DNA of 64,000 nucleotides from DASZIT01 sp963709665 (GTDB taxonomy: Bacteria; Actinomycetota; Acidimicrobiia; Acidimicrobiales; RAAP-2), in contig CAVPWU010000007.1 of NCBI GenBank assembly GCA_963709665.1, positions 1 to 64,000 of the forward strand, given 5' to 3'. Shown here in pieces: positions 44,837 to 52,143 of the stretch; positions within the stretch are counted from its first letter, which is position 1; each line of letters begins with the position of its first letter. The notes below the pieces were generated by a model, which saw only the letters and a program-made list of their open reading frames with translations, searched no databases and was not told where the DNA came from. The position numbers and the translations under genes were made by a program.

Positions 44837-45865
44837 GCCGACGATCCCCGGCAGCCGCAGCGGCGGGGCGGTGAGCAGGAACCGGCTCCGGCCGTGCTGG
44901 CGCAGCCAGCCGGCCAGCTCGTGCAGGTACCACATCTCCCCCAGCGGGACCCCCAGCTTGAAGAGACAGAGGTTGTGGATGGGGAGGAACGAGTGGCGGC
45001 TCTCGTCCCGGTCCCGGCCGAACATCCCCTCGACGGCGTAGTTGTCGGCCACCAGGGCGGAGATCCCCGAGTCGGTGATCCACTCCAGCAGGGAGGGGTC
45101 CCGGGCCTCGAGGTAGGTGCACATGGTGAAGATCTTCCGGGGGTCGAGCTCCTTCTCGAACTCCAGGATCTTGGTGGCGAAGCCGGTGTGGAACAGGAGC
45201 ATGTCACCCGGCTCCACCTCCACGTGGTCGGCGGCCAGGATGTCCTCGAGGGTCGAGCGGTCGACCCCCTTCCAGTCGTGGCCGAGGTGGGCCACCAGGT
45301 CGACCAGCACCCCCCGGCCCTGGACCCCGTGGGCCGCCATGTGCTCGAGGCCGAGGTGGTGGGCGAAGCACCGGTGGCCGGCCCCGTCGCCGGCGGCGTC
45401 GTCCCGGGGTCCCACCAGATCGGTGCCGGCCCGGTAGCCGTTGTAGTAGACGGCCTCCTCCACCCCGTCGCCGTCGGCGTCGAACTCGGCCCCCACGTGA
45501 GCCAGGGAGTCCCACTGGGTGGAGTACTGCAGCGACAGGGTCACGGTGTCGTCGGCCCACACGTCGATGTACTTGGGGTCCCCCTCGTCCATGTCCTTCA
45601 TGTGGACGTTGTAGAAGACGGCCGGGTTGCCGTGCATGTCCTCGGTGGGCGACAGGACGGGCGGGTAGCGCCGCTGGTTGAGGGCGTTCCCCCCCGGGTA
45701 GTCGAGCGGCAGGCTGAGGGAGAAGGTGACCCCCGCCTCCACCTCCCGGACCCCCTGCAGGACCTTCTCCGGGGTGAGGAGGTTGATCCGACCCAGCTCG
45801 TCGTCGTCCCCCCAGTCCCCCCACGTCGATCCCGGCGGACGTTGCGTCCATCGCTTGCTCGTCAT
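44807..45865 (-). CDS. cyclase-family (kynurenine formamidase-like) metal-dependent hydrolase
   Basis: This 352-residue protein of the cyclase family (PF04199) reads GDDDELGRINLLTPEKVLQG at the start, then LSLQYSTQWDSLAHVGAEFD, GRGVLVDLVAHLGHDW and EPGDMLLFHTGFATKILEFE. Members hydrolyse amides, lactones or isatin-like rings; the canonical HxGTHxDxPxH site is altered to WDSLAHVG as in the longer actinobacterial subgroup. Placed opposite a BVMO, it could open the lactone formed there (inferred). AAGGAG lies 8 nt before the ATG. Operator site B lies upstream. Confidence 0.85.
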   Translation of the reverse strand: MTSKRWTQRPPGSTWGDWGDDDELGRINLLTPEKVLQGVREVEAGVTFSLSLPLDYPGGNALNQRRYPPVLSPTEDMHGNPAVFYNVHMKDMDEGDPKYIDVWADDTVTLSLQYSTQWDSLAHVGAEFDADGDGVEEAVYYNGYRAGTDLVGPRDDAAGDGAGHRCFAHHLGLEHMAAHGVQGRGVLVDLVAHLGHDWKGVDRSTLEDILAADHVEVEPGDMLLFHTGFATKILEFEKELDPRKIFTMCTYLEARDPSLLEWITDSGISALVADNYAVEGMFGRDRDESRHSFLPIHNLCLFKLGVPLGEMWYLHELAGWLRQHGRSRFLLTAPPLRLPGIVGSPLTPVATV

Positions 45866-45917
45866 CGGTCCTGCTCCTTCCGGCGTGGGTCGGCCCCCGA
45901 CCTCGATCCGCGTTGCA

Positions 45918-45933
45918 CTGTACCGACCGGTTG
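45918..45933 (+). promoter_or_regulatory. TetR-type operator (site B) between cyclase and amidohydrolase genes
   Basis: CTGTACCGACCGGTTG differs from site A only at its ends and keeps the core ACCG-AC-CGGT. On the minus strand the motif runs into TACAGT, a -10-like hexamer for the cyclase gene, matching the arrangement at site A. Confidence 0.75.
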
Positions 45934-46038
45934 GACTACCATGCGAACGCTGTTCTTGCAGGACGCGAAGGCGGCTTCCGGTAGGCTGAGGGGACCGTCG
46001 ATGGACAGCGCATCGGGCGCAGGGAGGTCGTAACCGTC

Positions 46039-47280
46039 ATGTCGAAGGATTTTGTCGTCTCCGCCGACGGCCACCTGCTCGAGCCGCTCGACCTGTTCAA
46101 GACCCGGCTCCCCAGCCACCTCCGCGATATGGCGGTGTGGGAGGAGGAGATCGAGATCGAGCCCTTCGTCGAAGGTGGCGCCCGCGTCTTCCGCAAGCTG
46201 CACACCCCCGGCTTCGAGGGCTGGACGGTGTCCCGCTACCGCCAGACCAGTGGGCGGACCCCCGAAGGCGATCCCGACATCATCCTCGAGGACATGGACG
46301 CCGACGGAGTCGACGCCCAGGTGCTGTATCCGAACCTCTCCCAGTTCGGCCTGTTCACGGACAACCACGAGAGTTCGATCGCCCACGCCCGGGTCTACAA
46401 CGACTACGTGATCGAGCGGTTCTCGCCCTACTTCCACCGCCTGGCCCCGACCGCCCCGATCCCCCTGACCGATGTCGGCGACGCGGTGACCGAGATCGAG
46501 CGGGTCGCCAACGGGGGATTCAAGGCGGTCCTGCTCCCGGCGACGGCGCCGCGGCCCTACTACTCGGACGAGTTCGACCCGGTGTGGGCCGCCATCCAGG
46601 CCAGTGGGATGAGCGTGTTCATCCACACCCAGACCGGGGGGGTGAAGGTCAACGACCCCGAGGCCCTCACCCTCCGGGTGATGATGGAGAACGCCCAGCA
46701 GGTGAACCAGCCCATGACCAGCAAGATGGCCGCCAAGCGGATGACCACCCAGGCGGTCATGCAGCCCGTGGTCCCTCAGACCCTGATCTGCCAACTCATC
46801 GGCGGTGGCGTCCCCGAGCGCTTCCCGGACCTGCACTTCTCGCTCATCGAGTTCAACGCCTACTGGCTGGCTTCGCTGGTCGGCTCCATGGACAAGTGCT
46901 GGATCACCGGGATCGGCCAGGACCCCGACTGGTGGATCGGGGTGTGGGACGACACCAAGCCCAACGACGATCAGCCCGGCATGGCCCAGCTCTTCCGCCT
47001 CAACGAGAAGTGGCCCTACCCCCTGATGCCCAGCGAGTACGTGCAGCGCCAGTTCCACGTGTCGTTCCAGGACGACCCGGTGGCGGTGGCCTGCCGCCAC
47101 ATCACCGGCCTGTCCACCATCATCTGGGGCAACGACTACCCCCACGCCGAAGGCACCTTCCGGAGCAGCCAGGAGCTGCTCGCTTCCCTCATGGTCGGGG
47201 TGCCCGATGACGAGCGCAAGGCTCTGGTGGGAGGCACCCTCGGTGAGCTCCTGGGGTTCCGCGCCCCGGTGCCGGCCTGA
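46039..47280 (+). CDS. amidohydrolase-2 family metal-dependent hydrolase/decarboxylase
   Basis: This 413-residue TIM-barrel protein has metal site VVSADGHLLEPLDLF and the C-terminal block IIWGNDYPHAEGTFRSSQEL, the form common in actinobacterial catabolic clusters. It is a paralogue of the enzyme at 38155-39411. GGGAGG precedes the ATG; a 10-residue mini-ORF (46001-46033, MDSASGAGRS) ends 5 nt upstream. It is followed directly by an SDR gene whose CTG start overlaps its TGA. A hydrolytic or decarboxylating step of the island's pathway is inferred. Confidence 0.88.
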   Translation: MSKDFVVSADGHLLEPLDLFKTRLPSHLRDMAVWEEEIEIEPFVEGGARVFRKLHTPGFEGWTVSRYRQTSGRTPEGDPDIILEDMDADGVDAQVLYPNLSQFGLFTDNHESSIAHARVYNDYVIERFSPYFHRLAPTAPIPLTDVGDAVTEIERVANGGFKAVLLPATAPRPYYSDEFDPVWAAIQASGMSVFIHTQTGGVKVNDPEALTLRVMMENAQQVNQPMTSKMAAKRMTTQAVMQPVVPQTLICQLIGGGVPERFPDLHFSLIEFNAYWLASLVGSMDKCWITGIGQDPDWWIGVWDDTKPNDDQPGMAQLFRLNEKWPYPLMPSEYVQRQFHVSFQDDPVAVACRHITGLSTIIWGNDYPHAEGTFRSSQELLASLMVGVPDDERKALVGGTLGELLGFRAPVPA

Positions 47281-48197
47281 CCGAGCTGCGCTTCGACGGG
47301 CGGGTCGCCCTGGTCACCGGCGCCGGGCGCGGCATCGGCCGCGCCTACGCTCAGTTGCTGGCCGAGCGGGGCGCCAGCGTGGTCGTCAACGACCTGGGCG
47401 GCTCCATCGAGGGAGTCGGCACCGATGCCGGTCCGGCCGCCGAGGTGGTGCGGGAGATCGTGGGCTCGGGCGGAAAGGCGGTGGCCGACGGCCACGACGT
47501 GTCCACCGTCGAAGGTGCCGAGGCCATGGTCGACACCGCCGTCACCGAGTTCGGACGCATCGACGTCGTGATCAACAACGCCGGCATCGTGCGGTGGGCC
47601 AAGTTCCCCGGCACCGACGCCGAGAACCTGGCCAGCCACCTGGCCGTGCACGTCGGGGGCTCCTTCAACACCGCCCGGGCCGCCTGGCCGCACATGGCCG
47701 AGCAGGGGTACGGGCGCATCGTCATGACCACCTCCACCGGCATGCTCGGCCTGCCCACCAACACCTCCTACGCCACCGCCAAGGCGGCGGTGGTCGGGCT
47801 CACCCGGAGCCTCACCACCGCCGGGGCCCGGCTGGGCATCAAGATCAACCTCATCGCCCCGGCCGCCATGACCCGGATGGCCGGGCCCGGCCCGGACACC
47901 GGGGAGATGGCGCCCGAGCTGGTGGCCCCGATGGCCGCCTTCCTGGCCCACGAGTCGTGCCCGGTCAGCGGGGAGCTCTACGCCGCCGGCGCCGGGCGGT
48001 TCGCCCGGATGTTCCTCGCCTCCACCCCGGGGTACCTCCACCGGGACGGGACCCCGACGGTGGAGGACGTCGCCGACCACTGGGCCGCCATCAACGACGA
48101 GACCGGGTACACCGTCCCCACCGATCTGGTCGACTGGTCGCGGACGTTCATGGCCCACCTGCAGGCCGACGCCGGGGCCGACCCCGCCGACGGCTGA
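47277..48197 (+). CDS. short-chain dehydrogenase/reductase, apparent CTG start
   Basis: This 306-residue SDR reads TELRFDGRVALVTGAGRGIG, then DVVINNAGIVRWAKF, and catalytic Ser/Tyr/Lys in MTTSTGMLGLPTNTSYATAK. It resembles the large-SDR group near peroxisomal hydroxyacyl-CoA dehydrogenase (HSD17B4-like). No ATG, GTG or TTG exists between an in-frame stop at 47244 and the Rossmann motif. The first codon that fits the family N-terminus is CTG at 47277, overlapping the amidohydrolase stop as CTGA. Either CTG is used or an A was lost in sequencing. Confidence 0.88.
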   Translation: MTELRFDGRVALVTGAGRGIGRAYAQLLAERGASVVVNDLGGSIEGVGTDAGPAAEVVREIVGSGGKAVADGHDVSTVEGAEAMVDTAVTEFGRIDVVINNAGIVRWAKFPGTDAENLASHLAVHVGGSFNTARAAWPHMAEQGYGRIVMTTSTGMLGLPTNTSYATAKAAVVGLTRSLTTAGARLGIKINLIAPAAMTRMAGPGPDTGEMAPELVAPMAAFLAHESCPVSGELYAAGAGRFARMFLASTPGYLHRDGTPTVEDVADHWAAINDETGYTVPTDLVDWSRTFMAHLQADAGADPADG

Positions 48198-48360
48198 GTC
48201 CCGTCCGTAGGACCGCGCCCTCGGCCGGCTGCTCTTCCACCCGAGGGCGCCTGAGGACTTCGCTCGTCGCATGCTCAGGGGCACCAGACCGAGCCAGCCC
48301 GGCCGGGAGCAGGCCACTGCCCGAACCAACATCCGGGACTCCGGGGCGTCCGTCCGACGG

Positions 48361-48406
48361 TGTCAGTTTGGGTTGACACCACGGGGGATGTCAATCTAAA
48401 CTGACA
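48361..48406 (+). promoter_or_regulatory. promoter with two 18-bp operator arms upstream of the HTH/Clp-N pair
   Basis: TGTCAGTTTGGGTTGACA (48361-48378) and TGTCAATCTAAACTGACA (48389-48406) are inverted copies of each other, 16 of 18 positions matching, and each is itself TGTCA-N8-TGACA. They contain a -35 TTGACA (48373-48378) and a -10 TAAACT (48397-48402) with an 18-bp spacer. The ATG at 48410 follows the -10 by 7 nt. A regulator bound here would cover the whole promoter. Confidence 0.85.
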
Positions 48407-48409
48407 GCC

Positions 48410-48622
48410 ATGGACATTGGGGAACTCAGCGTGAATCTCTCGTCCGATGACCCCGTAATCGGGCTTCGCGCCTCGTTGGCGCTCCATCGCTTGGCGGAGA
48501 GGGTCGAGGCGAACCAGGTGGCGTTGGCCCGGGAAAAGGGCTGGTCGTGGCGGCAGATCGGGGATGCGTTGGGCGTCACCCGCCAGTCCGTGCACACCAA
48601 GTACACCAAGGAGTCATCATGA
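48410..48622 (+). CDS. small helix-turn-helix protein
   Basis: This 70-residue protein is mostly helical, with a C-terminal HTH: GWSWRQIGDALGVTRQSVHT KYTK. The N-terminal half (GLRASLALHRLAERVEANQV) looks like a dimerisation helix. The ATG is leaderless behind TAAACT, and the stop overlaps the next ATG (ATGA). With the double operator just upstream, autoregulation is very likely. Such genes are regularly found in front of Clp-N-domain genes in actinobacteria (from memory). Confidence 0.85.
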   Translation: MDIGELSVNLSSDDPVIGLRASLALHRLAERVEANQVALAREKGWSWRQIGDALGVTRQSVHTKYTKESS

Positions 48623-49134
48623 CCACCGAGTCCACTACGGCAGAGACCCTCCACGCCTGGGCCGTCTATCTGCGGGCCAGTGAGGAGGCCCGACGCCGAG
48701 GTGATCGCCGAACGGGCACCGACCACCTCTTGCTCGCCCTGTTTGAAGATCACTCGATCGAAGTGGTGTTGGGTGTGACCCTCCAGCAAGCCCGCCAGGC
48801 CCTGGCGTCGCTCGATCACGAAGCGCTGGGTGCGCTGGGCCTGGGAGCCGGCGCAGACGCTCCCGACCTACCGATGCGCGCCGTGCCGAAGAGGCCCAGG
48901 CTCAGAGATGTGGCGACGAGGGATCGCTTCCGGATGACGCCGGCGGCAAAGAGCGTGCTCGAGGAGGCGTACAAGCCCAGGGGTCATCGAAAGCTCCAGG
49001 TCACCGCCCCTGAGGTGCTGGCTCAGATCCTCCGGCTCCAGCCACCGGATCCTGCGGCGGCGCTGCTGGGCGCTCTCGGCGTGAACCCGTCGGAGGTTCA
49101 GCGTCGCTTGGATGCGGTGACACCCGACAGCTGA
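48619..49134 (+). CDS. Clp N-terminal (ClpR) domain protein without ATPase
   Basis: This 171-residue protein contains the double helical repeat of the Clp N-domain: AWAVYLRASEEARRRGDRRT, GTDHLLLALFEDHSIEVVLG, then MTPAAKSVLEEAY and TAPEVLAQILRL. There is no AAA+ module, so it may act as an adaptor or decoy for Clp proteins or bind substrates. Stop-start overlap couples it to the HTH gene upstream. The HTH/Clp-N module interrupts the catabolic island and its operator differs from the island's motif. Confidence 0.85.
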   Translation: MTTESTTAETLHAWAVYLRASEEARRRGDRRTGTDHLLLALFEDHSIEVVLGVTLQQARQALASLDHEALGALGLGAGADAPDLPMRAVPKRPRLRDVATRDRFRMTPAAKSVLEEAYKPRGHRKLQVTAPEVLAQILRLQPPDPAAALLGALGVNPSEVQRRLDAVTPDS

Positions 49135-49468
49135 ATCCCCAGCGCCAGCAGGCCTTCGAAGGCGATCGGATCGGGCGCTCCTGTTGAGCTCGACCGGGCA
49201 AAGCACCCGGCCCCATGGTGACGACTCTTGTGGTCCGGACGCCCAGCCACCGGCTCGCAGAACGTGATCGCGGAGTCGACATGTATCGACGGTGTTCGGC
49301 TGGTGTCACCTGTCCGACCGTTCCGCTCGAGGTGGTCCCAACCTCAGGGACCGGACCCTGACCTCGACGCCGGGCCCGCTGCCGGCGGCTCCACGGGTGC
49401 GCCCAGCCGGCGTTCCGGGGCACCCTGGGTGGCTCGGCGGCTCCCGACGGTTCCGACGTCCTGCCGGG
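49135..49468. other. 334-bp intergenic region without recognised gene
   Basis: This gap lies between the convergent Clp-N gene and the low-GC orphan. Open frames on both strands lack family features and normal start context. I see no clear terminator hairpin with a T-run and no repeat. Confidence 0.5.
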
Positions 49469-49933
49469 TCAGTACTCGCCTTTGATCACGAAATACGAGC
49501 CTCGGATAGTCCCTGCGAGCTTCGACTTCTGGCGCGCGAACTTGAACGCTTCCAACTCGGCGGGAACGTCCATCCCTTCCGACAGCTTGAATCCGACCGC
49601 TCGCTTCGGACTCGGTCCGTCGAGGGTGTACAAGACGTTGATCGACAGACCGCTCTCGTAGAACACGTAGGTCCAACGGATGTTCTCGACCTGGAACGTC
49701 GTTGCCTCCAGTGGGCGAGACTCGATGACGATGTCCCGTTCCTCCTTGAGGATGCGGTGCACGTAGTCGATTTCCTTCTTGGCCTTGGCGGCGGGCTCGA
49801 CCGTGAAGGTGTGGTCGTACTTGTTCTTGAAGTAGCGGGCCTCGTTCGCCCGTAGGCCGGCCAGGGCATCCACCACGGGGGACGACTCCAGGCCGACGGG
49901 AGACACGTGTACGAAGTCCACGGAATAGCTCAT
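49469..49933 (-). CDS. protein of unknown function, atypical composition
   Basis: This 154-residue soluble protein is of no family I recognise: MSYSVDFVHVSPVGLESSPV, ANEARYFKNKYDHTFTVEP, VENIRWTYVFYESGLSINVL and KSKLAGTIRGSYFVIKGEY. It is richer in Lys, Phe, Tyr, Asn and Ile than its neighbours, and its DNA is visibly lower in GC, which suggests recent transfer. TACAAT lies 8 nt before the ATG, a leaderless start. It has no obvious partner. Confidence 0.7.
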   Translation of the reverse strand: MSYSVDFVHVSPVGLESSPVVDALAGLRANEARYFKNKYDHTFTVEPAAKAKKEIDYVHRILKEERDIVIESRPLEATTFQVENIRWTYVFYESGLSINVLYTLDGPSPKRAVGFKLSEGMDVPAELEAFKFARQKSKLAGTIRGSYFVIKGEY

Positions 49934-50176
49934 GGGAGTCGATTGTAGGTGTCGTCACCCTCGAGCCGTTGGGCGAGCGCGTCCGCCGCCCGGCGGTTCG
50001 CGTGGCGCTTGCGCCCGGCAAGCGTTTCGGCTCATTGGCGGCAGAGGTATCGCCCCTCCCAACCATGTGGAGCAGAGGTGGGGGCCGGAGAGGATCGACC
50101 ATCCTGATCCACTTCGACGGTCAACCGGCCGAGGCCGGAACCCGGCGGGAGCGGTGCGCCGCCCGGGTCGGGCCCG

Positions 50177-50944
50177 TCAGGCCTCGAGCAGCTCGGGCTG
50201 CTCCTCGACGATCCAGTCGTAGAGGGGCTGGAACTGTCGCCACCCGACGCGGTGTCCGCCGGTCTGGGCGAAGGTGGTCTCCGCCACCTTCGCGTCGATG
50301 AGCACCGGGGTGCCGGCCGCCTCGGCCAGCAGCTGCGCCTGGCAGGTGCGCTCCATGGTGATGAACCACCAGGCCGCCTCGTCGACGGTCCGGCCCACGG
50401 TGAGCAGGCCGTGGTTGGCCAGGATGGCCGCCTTGTTGTCGCCGAGGGCGTGGGCGATGCGCTTGCCTTCCTCGAGGTCGAGCACGGCGCCGGTGTAGTC
50501 GTCGAACACCACGTGGTCCCCGTAGAAGGCGCAGGCGTCCTGGGTGAGCGGATCGAGCGGGCGCCGGAGGATCGACCAGGACTTGCCGTACAGCGAGTGG
50601 GAGTGGGCGGCGGCCACCACGTCGGGGCGGGCGGCGTGGATCTGCGAGTGGATGACGAAGGCGGCCTGGTTGAGCGGCCAGTTGCCCTCCACCACCTCAC
50701 CCTGGTGGTTGACCAGCAGCAGGTCACGAACCCGGATCTGCTTGAAGTTCATCCCCAGGGGGTTGACCCAGAAGTGGTCGGTCCGCTCCGGGTCGCGGGC
50801 CGTGATGTGCCCGGCCGTCCCCTCGTCGAAGCCGAAGGCGCCGAAGAGACGGAAGGCGGCGGCCAGGCGCTGCTTCCGGTGGAGGCGTTCCTCGTCCACG
50901 CTGGCGAACGTCGGGAACGTGGGTGGGAGGCGGTCCGAGACCAT
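50177..50944 (-). CDS. class II aldolase/adducin family protein
   Basis: This 255-residue protein has the zinc-binding class II aldolase fold: FGFDEGTAGHITARDPERTD, AAHSHSLYGKSWS (His-X-His metal site) and LANHGLLTVGRTVDEAAWWF (third His). Such proteins cleave or epimerise hydroxy-oxo compounds; many in this group are annotated only by fold. The ATG at 50944 has TAGGAT 7 nt upstream (minus strand), a leaderless start. It is divergent from an acyl-CoA dehydrogenase, with degenerate operator site E between. Confidence 0.88.
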   Translation of the reverse strand: MVSDRLPPTFPTFASVDEERLHRKQRLAAAFRLFGAFGFDEGTAGHITARDPERTDHFWVNPLGMNFKQIRVRDLLLVNHQGEVVEGNWPLNQAAFVIHSQIHAARPDVVAAAHSHSLYGKSWSILRRPLDPLTQDACAFYGDHVVFDDYTGAVLDLEEGKRIAHALGDNKAAILANHGLLTVGRTVDEAAWWFITMERTCQAQLLAEAAGTPVLIDAKVAETTFAQTGGHRVGWRQFQPLYDWIVEEQPELLEA

Positions 50945-50963
50945 CGCAGGGATCCTAGTTCTG

Positions 50964-50979
50964 CTGTACCACTCGGTCC
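50964..50979 (+). promoter_or_regulatory. degenerate TetR-type operator (site E) between aldolase and acyl-CoA dehydrogenase
   Basis: CTGTACCACTCGGTCC keeps TGTACC and CGGT at the same spacing as sites A and B but differs in the centre. It sits exactly between TAGGAT (minus strand) and TAAGAT (plus strand), the -10 boxes of the two leaderless genes, so binding would affect both. Confidence 0.5.
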
Positions 50980-50993
50980 AATAAGATCGCCGG

Positions 50994-52142
50994 ATGGACT
51001 TCTCCCTCAGCGAATCCGAACGTGACCTGGTCGGGCTCTGCCGCGACTTCGCCCAGAAGGAGATCGCCCCGCGGGCGCCGCTGGCCTGGGAGGAGGCCCG
51101 CTGCCCGACCGACCTGCTCCGGGAGATGGGACAGCTCGGGCTCCTGGGCATGCTGATCCCCGAGGAGTGGGGCGGGATCGGCATGTCCACCGTGGGCTTC
51201 GTGGCCGCCATGGAGCAGATCGGGCTGGCCGACCAGTCGGTGGCGGCCGCCTGGCAGGCCCACGTGACCATCGGCTCGCTGCCCCTCTACCTGTTCGGCA
51301 ACGACGAGCAGCGCGAGCGGTGGCTCCGACCGTTGGCGGAGGGCCGGGTGCTCGGCGCCTTCGGGCTCACCGAGCCGGACGCCGGCTCCGACGCCCGGGG
51401 GATCCGCACCCGCGCCGAGCAGAAGGACGGGGGCTGGCTGATCAACGGGCGCAAGACGTTCATCTCCAACGCCGGGACCGACATGTCCTTCGGGGTGACC
51501 CTGCTGGCCCGCACCGAGTCCGGCGAGGGGGAGCGTCCCACCTTCGCCAGCTTCGTGGTCGAGAAGGACACCCCCGGCTTCACCATGGGCCCGAAGATGC
51601 GCGGCATCGGGTGGAAGGGCCTCGACACCCGGGAGCTCTACTTCGATGACGTGTGGGTCGCCCCCGAGCACCTGGTCGGCAACCCCGACCTCGGGCTCAG
51701 CCAGTTCCTCCGCACCCTGGAGGTCGGCCGCATCTCCATCGCCTCGCTCTCCCTCAGCCTCACCCAGGCGGTGCTCGACCTCTCGATGGAGTACGCCGGC
51801 CAACGGGTGCAGTTCGGGCAGCCCATCAACCAGTTCCAGGCCGTCCAGTTCAAGCTGGCCGACATCGCCACCGAGCTGGAGGCGGCCCGTTGGCTCACCT
51901 ACCGGGCCGCCTCCCTCCGCGATGCCGGGCAGCCGTTTCTGAAGGAGGCGGCCATGGCCAAGCTGAAGGCCAGCCGGCTGGCCGCCTGGGCGGCCTCGGA
52001 GGCCGTCCAGATCCACGGCGGCCTCGGGTACATGCTCGACACCCCGGTGGCCCGGTTCTACTGCGACTCCAAGGTGCTGGAGATCGGTGAGGGCACCAAC
52101 GAGATCCAGCACCTGGTGATCGCCAAGGCGCTGGGCTGCTGA
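50994..52142 (+). CDS. acyl-CoA dehydrogenase
   Basis: This is a complete 382-residue acyl-CoA dehydrogenase: MDFSLSESERDLVGLCRDFA, AFGLTEPDAGSDARGIRTRA, TFISNAGTDMSFGVTL, YAGQRVQFGQPINQFQAVQF and the catalytic-base segment EIGEGTNEIQHLVIAKALG. TAAGAT lies 6 nt before the ATG, giving a leaderless message. It is one half of a divergent pair with the aldolase and convergent with the E1 gene two bases away. A beta-oxidation-like step of the island's pathway is inferred. Confidence 0.93.
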   Translation: MDFSLSESERDLVGLCRDFAQKEIAPRAPLAWEEARCPTDLLREMGQLGLLGMLIPEEWGGIGMSTVGFVAAMEQIGLADQSVAAAWQAHVTIGSLPLYLFGNDEQRERWLRPLAEGRVLGAFGLTEPDAGSDARGIRTRAEQKDGGWLINGRKTFISNAGTDMSFGVTLLARTESGEGERPTFASFVVEKDTPGFTMGPKMRGIGWKGLDTRELYFDDVWVAPEHLVGNPDLGLSQFLRTLEVGRISIASLSLSLTQAVLDLSMEYAGQRVQFGQPINQFQAVQFKLADIATELEAARWLTYRAASLRDAGQPFLKEAAMAKLKASRLAAWAASEAVQIHGGLGYMLDTPVARFYCDSKVLEIGEGTNEIQHLVIAKALGC

Positions 52143-52143
52143 G

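Noticed and set aside
45862..45918. 18-codon mini-ORF (GTG start) overlapping the cyclase ATG as ATGA
   Set aside because: Its GTG lies inside the TACAGT -10 hexamer, so it would not be on the transcript. The cyclase has its own AAGGAG.
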